A stretch of 50,743 nucleotides of DNA from IMG/VR virus record IMGVR_UViG_3300047557_003366, positions 1 to 50,743 of that record. The stretch is one strand, 5' to 3'. The DNA is from a virus. This document shows positions 17,525 to 24,506 of this stretch, one piece after another. The position numbers and the translations under genes are program-made. The first letter of the stretch is position 1. Every line of letters begins with the position of its first letter. Below the pieces are notes generated by a model, which did not search any database, was not told the origin of the DNA, and worked only from the letters and a program-made list of their open reading frames with translations.

Positions 17525-20500
17525 TTGTGGCACCCAATGTTATTTCAGTAAGGGCTGGAACTATTTGTACATCAGTTACCCTTGCTCCACTTATAAAGAT
17601 TTCATCGCTTGCACAGGGGATTTCAAATAAATCACCAAATTTTGCCTGTGCATTTAGTGGTGTTATTACGACACTGCCTACAATCGTTGCTAGGGTTTGA
17701 TGGATATACGCAGCTAACTCAGTAAAGAAAAAGCTTTGTCCAAAGTCCCAATTAGATAAAGCAAAATACTGATTAACAGTCTGAATAACCAGTGATTTTA
17801 CTTCATTATCTGTAACTGTTGTTCCTGGAGTTTTAACCACTTTGAATTTTGCCTGTAATGATGGATCTGCCTGTGTACCGAATAGTACTTTATATTTAAC
17901 CGGATGCCATATAATCTGGTCAGTCATCATTTTATATTGCTCAAGTGGTAGAAAATTAGCTTTTAGCTCAGCACTAGTAGGAGGTTGTGGTTTGGTTGCC
18001 GCACTTCCATTAGTTGCAATCCAGTTTCTAAAAACAATATCATATGATGAGGTCAACACATACATATCAATAATATTCATTACTGCTGGATTTATTCTTT
18101 GATCGCTTGGCGCGTAGTGTTTCCACAAATATGATAAATTATTTCTGCCTATACGCATCTTATGAGTGGTAGTCACATCCAACAATTCTTCATCCATGTA
18201 TTCATAAAACTTTTCTGTGCTGATTACATAGATTAAATCGCCGTTTTCCCATATTGAACTGCTAACGCTTGGAACTTGGGTTGGTGTATTATAAATTTTA
18301 TTTGTTGGTATATCTATTGGTTGCCAAAATTGGTAACCATCGCTGGATTGTTGTAGCTCCCAGAATAGCATTTTTTCAGCTGAAATAGATGGATTTACAA
18401 TTTCATTGTATTCATCGGGATTGTCGGGTATACCAAAATTAGTTCCTTCCCACATTGTAACTTGAACAGTTCTGGGGTCTTGATATCCATCAGGGTACGT
18501 ATACTGACCGGATATTTGCCACAGATAGTCTTCCCCAAGTGCAAGTCCACTAGTAGGATTTGGATTCACACTTAACACACTTACATAATCTCTTAGCGCA
18601 GACCCTGAGTTTGGGTCATATGTTTTACTTATATTTTCAAAATAAAAACGTGTTTGTCTGACGCTTTCAAATACGTAGGATAATGCTCTTGTGTATGCAG
18701 TCCATCCAGTGTTACTCCATTCAACTTTCATTAACCAACTGGCATCTTTATTTGTGCTACTAGTATTTCCAGTGAACTGCAAACTAAAAACTGGGTTAGT
18801 ACTTAGGTTATCTGCAGTGATTATTTTCCAGGAAAGGTTTGCTGTGTCATAGCGCAGACCAAATGTTCTCTGTTGTGCCATGGCAGCTGCTATTTCGGAT
18901 GTTTCCGCTGCGGTAAAAGTAGTTCTGAATGCTGCAATTACACTTGTTGGACTATCGTTGTTATCTACTAACCCACTTAATGTTATTGCACCAAGACCGT
19001 TTGCTAGTACTCCAGTTTGATTTTGTCCAGTTCCATTTCCAACTAACCCTATTACTGAACTTTGCTGACCACTTGCAAATGATATTAGTGCCCCTTGTGT
19101 GATATAATGTAATGAATTGTTTGTACTTACACTTTCTCCAACGGGCACTGCAACATTGTTAAGGTAAAATGCACCTGTACAACTCTTTGTTGCAGACGTT
19201 CTATTGGTCCAATCATATTCTTGTGGTATTGAATACCGTGGAAAATTATAGTAATAAAAATTCTTTAGTTGTAATGCCTCTGTTTGCTCACCTTGGCTAC
19301 CATTGACCATGGGTTGCAGTTCATTGGTGACTAGCAAAGTATAATTAACACCTGGATTAAAAGGAATCTCTCGCATGTTAAGTATGGTTTCACTGTATAG
19401 AATCCCATCTGTTCCAAAAACATTAAGTGCACTGTAATTTCCTGTTGGATCAGCAATGTCTAAGTACCTGCTTTGACCGCTGTATGTTCTGTTTACAGCT
19501 TTATTTTTAAGAATTTGACCATTACTTAAGGGGAAAAGATTATAATCTTCTCCATTTACCATGCGATCTTGTGTATAGTATGTCTGTGGAGCACTTCTGG
19601 CTATTCTAGCGTTGCTCTCAGTACTTTGTGCATTATTGATTGTATACTGTAGGTTACAGGTAAACGCGACATTCCACGCATTATTTAAATTATCAAGGTA
19701 TGAGAATGCAAACACTTGGTTAGTTAAATCACTGGGTCTTATTTGGTATGTAAGGTTGTTACTTATTCTGTACCAAATTCGTAACACACCAATTGGTACA
19801 TTACCAAAGTTGCCATCTGCAAATCGAATGCTTATTGCATCTTCTCCGTCTTGATCCCTGCTTATCACACTGTAAATATCGCGGATATCCTTATCAATAC
19901 TGTTATAAATTACGTTGAATCCATTGACGCTGGGAACTTTTGTCCAGTCAAGTGTTACAAGACCATTGCTATCAATATTTTGTACCCAAATATCAGTTTG
20001 ATTTATATTAGACGCCTGTATGTCTATAACACGATTTGGTATGGGAACACTAAGCTGGAAATCGCTGAAATCTAATGATCCTTGTTTAAAATACAAAAAG
20101 AACCCAGTGTCAGGACTTGCAAATCCATTTCCATCACGCCGGTATACGATGTTCCATGCATTTAACGGATTTGGACTAACCTCATAAAAATTCCCACTGT
20201 TCGCTAAGTTTGTTGTGGATCCTTCATTGAAATTAACATTTGCCAGTTCCATGTTTGTTTCATTTCCAGCCACATTAATATTAAATGGTATTACACTTGT
20301 TACTACTGGGGTGTTGTTCATGCTATAAAGTTCTGTTGGTATATTTCCAACCAACCCACTTTTACTAGGATCTCCAAATGTATTAGTGCTATTAAGTGTT
20401 GCATTTATCACCAGGATAAATTGTTCATACCAATCAGGGTTATTCTGGTCATTCCAAACAATTTGAATGTTTTGTAAGTTATTGCCAAAACTATCATAAA

Positions 20501-20891
20501 CCGGTTGATTGGTAGTTACAGAAGTAATCTTGATAAGACCACTAGCTGGAATAGATCTTTGAGGTTGATAAGATAGCATTCTGGCCAGCCTGAAAATACT
20601 TTCACGTCTGGTCGCAGTATCAAGAAAATTCTCACGAGTGTTAAGGTCCATGCGGAACGCCAAACTTTGTCCAAGATACGCTAGCAAATCAACGATTGCG
20701 ACAAATTCGCTGCTTTCAATCCAATCATTAAAATCTTCAGGATAATTAATCCTTATATAGTCAACCATGGCTGTTCTGATTGTATTAAAATCATACGCAT
20801 TAAAGTTTACTTGCTTGAATGCCGTGTAAATTACACGCCAATCTTCTGCTGCAAATATTTGACTTTGTCTAACTTGTTGAGTAATAGCCAT
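17517..20891 (-). CDS. gp6: Baseplate wedge protein gp6 (Baseplate_J family)
   Basis: 1124 residues, against 660 in T4. In T4, gp6 dimers form the inner ring of the baseplate that joins the wedges around the hub. The N-terminal ~130 residues are highly characteristic: FNAYDFNTIRTAMVDYI, then DWIESSEFVAIVDLLAYLG and RENFLDTATRRESIFRLARM. The C-terminal region contains the KFGDLFEIP and FFFTELAAYIHQTL segments typical of the family. The extra length lies in the middle of the protein. AAGGA precedes the ATG, which starts 9 bases after gp25. The end overlaps the giant gene, indicating translational coupling in one wedge operon. Confidence 0.92.
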   Translation of the reverse strand: MAITQQVRQSQIFAAEDWRVIYTAFKQVNFNAYDFNTIRTAMVDYIRINYPEDFNDWIESSEFVAIVDLLAYLGQSLAFRMDLNTRENFLDTATRRESIFRLARMLSYQPQRSIPASGLIKITSVTTNQPVYDSFGNNLQNIQIVWNDQNNPDWYEQFILVINATLNSTNTFGDPSKSGLVGNIPTELYSMNNTPVVTSVIPFNINVAGNETNMELANVNFNEGSTTNLANSGNFYEVSPNPLNAWNIVYRRDGNGFASPDTGFFLYFKQGSLDFSDFQLSVPIPNRVIDIQASNINQTDIWVQNIDSNGLVTLDWTKVPSVNGFNVIYNSIDKDIRDIYSVISRDQDGEDAISIRFADGNFGNVPIGVLRIWYRISNNLTYQIRPSDLTNQVFAFSYLDNLNNAWNVAFTCNLQYTINNAQSTESNARIARSAPQTYYTQDRMVNGEDYNLFPLSNGQILKNKAVNRTYSGQSRYLDIADPTGNYSALNVFGTDGILYSETILNMREIPFNPGVNYTLLVTNELQPMVNGSQGEQTEALQLKNFYYYNFPRYSIPQEYDWTNRTSATKSCTGAFYLNNVAVPVGESVSTNNSLHYITQGALISFASGQQSSVIGLVGNGTGQNQTGVLANGLGAITLSGLVDNNDSPTSVIAAFRTTFTAAETSEIAAAMAQQRTFGLRYDTANLSWKIITADNLSTNPVFSLQFTGNTSSTNKDASWLMKVEWSNTGWTAYTRALSYVFESVRQTRFYFENISKTYDPNSGSALRDYVSVLSVNPNPTSGLALGEDYLWQISGQYTYPDGYQDPRTVQVTMWEGTNFGIPDNPDEYNEIVNPSISAEKMLFWELQQSSDGYQFWQPIDIPTNKIYNTPTQVPSVSSSIWENGDLIYVISTEKFYEYMDEELLDVTTTHKMRIGRNNLSYLWKHYAPSDQRINPAVMNIIDMYVLTSSYDIVFRNWIATNGSAATKPQPPTSAELKANFLPLEQYKMMTDQIIWHPVKYKVLFGTQADPSLQAKFKVVKTPGTTVTDNEVKSLVIQTVNQYFALSNWDFGQSFFFTELAAYIHQTLATIVGSVVITPLNAQAKFGDLFEIPCASDEIFISGARVTDVQIVPALTEITLGATNG

Positions 20892-20900
20892 TATATATCC

Positions 20901-21287
20901 TTAACTCATTTCTGTGCTTCTGCGGTCAAAATCTACTGAAAAGGTGCTTATTGCATTGGTAGGTATGAACAGTAATATCATGTTTAATCGCAATCCTTGA
21001 TCATATTCCAATACTTCTACATTTTGTAACGATACTCGTGGGTCACTATCAATTACTTTTTGCACTTCAAGTATGACAGCTTCCTTGGTTGCGTTATCAA
21101 ACGGTTCAAACAAATATTCCCATACTCCGCATCCCCATCCAGGCATCATAACTCTTTCATTTTTTCGTGTATTGAAATGATTCAGTAAGTCCTGCTTGAC
21201 CAACGCCAAATCAGCCAACTGCAAGCTTTTGGGTGCGCCTATACTTGAATATCCTACAAATAAATTCTTATTAAAAATTCCAGCCAT
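20901..21287 (-). CDS. gp25: Baseplate wedge protein gp25
   Basis: 128 residues from ATG 21287; an in-frame ATG two codons upstream (21293) is also possible. The protein shows the gp25/TssE-type core: DLLNHFNTRKNERVMMPGWG, then WEYLFEPFDNATK and the C-terminal strand RLNMILLFIP. gp25 contacts gp6 and helps start sheath assembly; T4 gp25 is 132 residues. It is the first gene of a wedge operon (gp25-gp6-giant). The late octamer TATAAATA ends only 3 bases before the first ATG, so late transcripts would begin about at the start codon. That favours the 21287 start as a nearly leaderless message. Confidence 0.92.
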   Translation of the reverse strand: MAGIFNKNLFVGYSSIGAPKSLQLADLALVKQDLLNHFNTRKNERVMMPGWGCGVWEYLFEPFDNATKEAVILEVQKVIDSDPRVSLQNVEVLEYDQGLRLNMILLFIPTNAISTFSVDFDRRSTEMS

Positions 21288-21296
21288 GATCATATA

Positions 21297-21304
21297 TATT
21301 TATA
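21297..21304 (-). promoter_or_regulatory. Late promoter octamer TATAAATA ahead of gp25
   Basis: Exact T4-consensus octamer on the minus strand. The first gp25 ATG is 3 bases and the second 9 bases downstream, much closer than the 20-30 bases seen for most other late promoters in the window. Confidence 0.65.
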
Positions 21305-21317
21305 CTTGGTTAAGCTT

Positions 21318-21325
21318 TCTAAATA
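21318..21325 (+). promoter_or_regulatory. Possible late octamer TCTAAATA
   Basis: Matches the NCTAAATA variant found before gp20, gp21 and gp26. It lies 14-23 bases ahead of the candidate starts of the metallopeptidase-like gene and is back-to-back with the gp25 promoter. Confidence 0.35.
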
Positions 21326-21348
21326 TAGAAAATACAGGGATGATTAAT

Positions 21349-21846
21349 ATGTATATTTTCATTCAAGGTGGCAGGTTAAGCAGGTATAAAAAAGAATTGT
21401 ATAAGGATTTTGTGCGGTGGACAGGCAAAAAATTACTTAGCCAGAGGGTTTACCGCAGAATTAGCCTATTAATTGAATTCCAAAATCCTAAAAAATTTGA
21501 CGGAAAAGACGACTTGGCATACTGTCTACCCAGGGATGAAAAAAAACGTCCCAGAAATTATTATATAATATGTATTTCAAATAAATTAAAAATAATGCAG
21601 ACTTTGGTTATTTTAGGTCACGAAATGGTGCACATTAAACAATATGCAAGTAAAGAACTACGACATTGTAATAAAACTGGATACTTAATGTGGAAAAACT
21701 CGCTGGTTGATGACGACCACATTTATTATTATGACCTACCCTGGGAAATAGAAGCCAATGGCCGTCAAAAAGGACTTGTTTATCAGTGGGCAAAAGAGCG
21801 TGGCCATGATGAGAATGCTCCGTGGTTCCGCAGGTTTTTTGGATAA
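21349..21846 (+). CDS. Putative zinc metallopeptidase-like protein (HExxH)
   Basis: 165 residues from ATG 21349, which has AGGGA at good spacing; ATG 21340 is an alternative. The centre contains LVILGHEMVHIKQY, a HExxH zinc-peptidase helix in a hydrophobic context, and 35-40 residues later PWEIEANGRQKGL, which can supply the third ligand Glu. This layout (GHExxH...WExEA) occurs in small phage and bacterial zincin-like proteins. The N-terminal half is basic. The gene is the first of a plus-strand island between two minus-strand baseplate blocks and is divergent from gp25. Substrate unknown; host-protein cleavage or a processing role would be guesses. Confidence 0.6.
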   Translation: MYIFIQGGRLSRYKKELYKDFVRWTGKKLLSQRVYRRISLLIEFQNPKKFDGKDDLAYCLPRDEKKRPRNYYIICISNKLKIMQTLVILGHEMVHIKQYASKELRHCNKTGYLMWKNSLVDDDHIYYYDLPWEIEANGRQKGLVYQWAKERGHDENAPWFRRFFG

Positions 21847-21851
21847 ATGTC

Positions 21852-21893
21852 TTGACTAATTACAAAACCACGGTATGATAGCCTGCGTTTAAC
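21852..21893 (+). promoter_or_regulatory. Sigma70-like promoter with downstream AGC...GTT.AAC element
   Basis: TTGACT (21852-21857), 16-base spacer, TATGAT (21874-21879), immediately followed by AGCCTGCGTTTAAC. The downstream element recurs at the promoters at 38414 and, less exactly, 22841. It drives the HARP-SNF2 genes. Confidence 0.7.
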
Positions 21894-21906
21894 TGTGAGA
21901 GAACCC

Positions 21907-22596
21907 ATGAGTGATACTCAAAATACCCCAACTGCCGAAAGCATGATTTGTAAACTTGCTGATATGTGTGACCATGCGGTTGGCATAGATGGCCAGGGTT
22001 TCAACAAATATGACTCTGATTTTGGTCATAAAATGGCTAAAATTGCCCGTGAGAATTTGCCGTGGACTCCTGCTCAGTCACAGGCTGTGTTAAAAATTAT
22101 TAAAAAATATCAAAATCAACTTGGCGGAGCCGTTTTTATTGATAATTGGCTGAAAACTCCTGTTTTTTCCAATGAGCCTGTGATCCGACAAAAAATTTCA
22201 AAAAAAAGCAACGCTAGGTTGTTTAGTCAAGATAATATTGCGTGTTTTCAATTTGAATTTAACGCTGAAATAATTAAGGATATTAAAAAGATAGCTGGCG
22301 ATTATAAGGGTGCAAAATATAATGCAATATGGAATTCTTCAGAAAAAATATGGAAAATTCCAGTCAATTCCCATAGTATTGTTGGTATTATTGAAGTTGC
22401 AGAAAAATATGAATTTGAAATTGAAGAAAGATTCAAAGAATATTATGAAAAAGTAAAAGAAAAAACCATGGAAAGTAAAACTATGCTTGCGTTAAATAAC
22501 AACCAACATATTACTATCCTTTCCGATTCTATTCAAATTAGTATTAATAATCTGGCGATTTTAGAGGAGATTGAAAATGCTATCAGCTCAAAGTAA
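21907..22596 (+). CDS. Stand-alone HARP-domain protein, partner of the SNF2 helicase
   Basis: 229 residues from ATG 21907; a GTG four codons upstream is less likely. The N-terminal part has DGQGFNKYDSDFGHKMAKI and LPWTPAQSQAVLKIIKKY, a segment seen in phage and bacterial helicase-associated proteins. Residues ~113-178 read as a HARP domain: FQFEFNAEIIKDIKKI, then YNAIWNSSEKIWKIPV and KYEFEIEERF. In SMARCAL1-type annealing helicases HARP precedes the SNF2 motor and binds fork-type DNA. Here the SNF2 motor is encoded separately 285 bases downstream, so the two may act as a complex in replication-fork repair, like T4 UvsW. The interaction is inferred. The end overlaps the zinc-ribbon gene by 20 bases. 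Confidence 0.6.
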   Translation: MSDTQNTPTAESMICKLADMCDHAVGIDGQGFNKYDSDFGHKMAKIARENLPWTPAQSQAVLKIIKKYQNQLGGAVFIDNWLKTPVFSNEPVIRQKISKKSNARLFSQDNIACFQFEFNAEIIKDIKKIAGDYKGAKYNAIWNSSEKIWKIPVNSHSIVGIIEVAEKYEFEIEERFKEYYEKVKEKTMESKTMLALNNNQHITILSDSIQISINNLAILEEIENAISSK

Positions 22597-22834
22597 TTTT
22601 GTAAAACATGATAATGAGATTCCGCATGGTACGACATTTGATGATGGCAGACGTTGGTGTGTAATTTGTAAAACCCCAAAATTAACTTGTATTGCAACCA
22701 CTGACCAAGATTCTTTACAACACTGGGGGTGTACACGCTGCCAAACTGTTTGGCCTGAATACGAACATGAATTTGCTCAGATGCTTTACGATTACCTAGA
22801 AGACGGTGAATATATCTTGCAATCTATACATTAA
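22577..22834 (+). CDS. Small zinc-ribbon protein
   Basis: 85 residues from ATG 22577. Two Cys pairs, CVIC and CTRC, about 25 residues apart form a probable zinc ribbon (WCVICKTPKLTC ... HWGCTRCQTVWP). The C-terminus is acidic and aromatic. Its start lies inside the end of the HARP gene, and GAGGAG about 8 bases upstream provides the ribosome site, so the two are likely coupled. Placement between HARP and SNF2 genes suggests a DNA- or helicase-associated adaptor. No family was recognised. Confidence 0.65.
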   Translation: MLSAQSNFVKHDNEIPHGTTFDDGRRWCVICKTPKLTCIATTDQDSLQHWGCTRCQTVWPEYEHEFAQMLYDYLEDGEYILQSIH

Positions 22835-22859
22835 CCGTGATACTGTAGCGCGGGTTAAC
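22817..22859 (+). promoter_or_regulatory. Candidate sigma70-like promoter for the SNF2 gene
   Basis: TTGCAA (22817-22822), 18-base spacer, TACTGT (22841-22846), then AGCGCGGGTTAAC. The hexamers are weak. The site is supported mainly because the AGC...GTT.AAC element after the -10 box is shared with two stronger promoters. Confidence 0.4.
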
Positions 22860-22880
22860 GTGACTGTAGGAGATTAATAC

Positions 22881-24482
22881 ATGCTTACCATTGATGCCAA
22901 TGTTGCAAATGCTCGCAAAGTATTTCGTATTGCTACCAAATACTCTCTGAATATTGATCCAGCTATTCATGAGATTTTGGCACCTAAGGAAGTTTCTACA
23001 ACTATTCCTGGCTTTTCATTTAAGCTTTTGCCATTTCAGGCGCAAGGGGTGGCATGGCTGGAGAGTCATCTAGGAACAGGAATCTTGGCTGATGAGCAAG
23101 GACTTGGTAAAACTATTCAAGCATTAGCGTATGCTCATAAAAATAATAAATTTCCACTGTTGATTGTTTGTCCAAACACGCTCAAGCTAAATTGGCGTAA
23201 TGAAATCATTTCAACTACTGGCAATCAGTATAAAATTAATATAGTTGGTAAACTTCTCAGTAAGTATCAAGAAAAACTCCAGAAAGAAAAGTATCCAAAT
23301 GTAACATATTCCAAGACTGCTGAAGTCGGATATGATGTTTACATTATTAATTATGAAATCCTAACTTCAAATCTGAAAAGTTTGTTTGAGATCAATTTTG
23401 AGCTTATGGTTTTGGATGAAAGTCATAAAATTAAAAATGGACTGTCTCAGAGAAGTATGGCATTCAGAACTCTTGCCACTGGAGAAGTTCCTGTAAGTGA
23501 AGGTGGTGCACGTGTTATTAGGTGGGATAAGGTATATACTCCAATTCCCTGTGTTATTCTTCTTAGTGGCACTCCATTGTTGAATAGGCCAGTTGAACTT
23601 TTTTCCAGTTTAAATGCAATTTCTAGATATGTGCCACAATTTAGTAAGTATAAAGCTTTTGTTATTAGATATTGTAACCCTGTGTACAATGGTTTTGCAC
23701 TTAATTGTCAAGGTTTTGATGCAAAGACCGCACCAGAATTACATGAACTTTTGTGCACACACACTATGCTGCGTCGTGTTAAACAAGATGTTTTGACAGA
23801 ACTCCCTGAAAAAGCGTGGCAAACTATTCCATTAGAATTTAATAGATCTGAATATGACAAAGTAGAACGGGCATTTTCTGGAATGGACTGGAGAAGTGGC
23901 ATGGAAACTATAGTGCAATTTGGTGGCAATCCCCCAAAAAGTGACGCACGAATTGTTGCAATTCAAAAACTAAGAGAAATTGCCGCATATGCAAAAGTTG
24001 ATAGTGTTATTGACTGGATTAAGGATTATGTACAGGAGGGTGAAAAACTCGTTGTATTTGCACACCATAGAGCTATTATTGACAAAATTTGCGTGGCACT
24101 GCGTGAGGACAAAACACTGACCCATTCTGTGCGTGAAATTCATGGTGAAATATCAGCAGAAGACCGCCAGCAAGCAGTTAATGATTTTCAAAATAACTCA
24201 TATGTTAAAGTTATTGTCATTAGTATTTCTGCGGGTGGGTATGGTCTTACACTGACTGCTGCAAAAGCTGCGGCATTTGTGCAACTTCCGTGGTCACCCG
24301 GTGAGATTCAACAGTGTGCTGATCGTATTCACCGTATTGGACAAAAAAATTCTGTTACTATCTACAATCTAATTGCGGAAAATACAATTGAAGAGGACAT
24401 CGCCAATCTTTTGATGCATAAAGGAAAAATTTTGGATGCAATCCTTGATAAAAATCAAAAAATTAATACAATTGATCTTTAA
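22881..24482 (+). CDS. SNF2-family (SMARCAL1-type) DNA helicase
   Basis: 533 residues. All core SF2/SNF2 motifs are present: FQAQGVAWL (Q-type), ADEQGLGKT (Walker A, ~70-78), DESH (179-182), LLSGTPLLNRPVELF (~227-241), ISAGGYGLTLTAA, and QQCADRIHRIGQ (~477-488). The QLPWSPGEIQQ...RIGQ ending resembles SMARCAL1/HARP annealing helicases. The HARP domain that normally precedes the motor is missing and is encoded by the gene at 21907. A likely role is ATP-driven reannealing or fork regression, functionally comparable to T4 UvsW. TAGGAGA precedes the ATG. Its stop overlaps the convergent gp5 stop by 3 bases within a palindrome. Confidence 0.92.
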   Translation: MLTIDANVANARKVFRIATKYSLNIDPAIHEILAPKEVSTTIPGFSFKLLPFQAQGVAWLESHLGTGILADEQGLGKTIQALAYAHKNNKFPLLIVCPNTLKLNWRNEIISTTGNQYKINIVGKLLSKYQEKLQKEKYPNVTYSKTAEVGYDVYIINYEILTSNLKSLFEINFELMVLDESHKIKNGLSQRSMAFRTLATGEVPVSEGGARVIRWDKVYTPIPCVILLSGTPLLNRPVELFSSLNAISRYVPQFSKYKAFVIRYCNPVYNGFALNCQGFDAKTAPELHELLCTHTMLRRVKQDVLTELPEKAWQTIPLEFNRSEYDKVERAFSGMDWRSGMETIVQFGGNPPKSDARIVAIQKLREIAAYAKVDSVIDWIKDYVQEGEKLVVFAHHRAIIDKICVALREDKTLTHSVREIHGEISAEDRQQAVNDFQNNSYVKVIVISISAGGYGLTLTAAKAAAFVQLPWSPGEIQQCADRIHRIGQKNSVTIYNLIAENTIEEDIANLLMHKGKILDAILDKNQKINTIDL

Positions 24483-24506
24483 AGATTGATGGTTTCCGTA
24501 TTAATT
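24461..24506. terminator. Nested palindromes at a convergent stop-stop junction
   Basis: The SNF2 and gp5 genes converge and their stop codons overlap inside the 12-bp palindrome ATCTTTAAAGAT (24475-24486). This is flanked by a 9-bp inverted repeat AATTAATAC (24461-24469) and GTATTAATT (24498-24506). The arrangement could fold on either strand and act as a weak bidirectional terminator, but it lacks a GC-rich stem. Confidence 0.3.

Noticed and set aside
21196-21339. In-frame extension of the metallopeptidase-like gene to 21196
   Set aside because: It would run antisense through the conserved start of gp25 and has no ribosome site.
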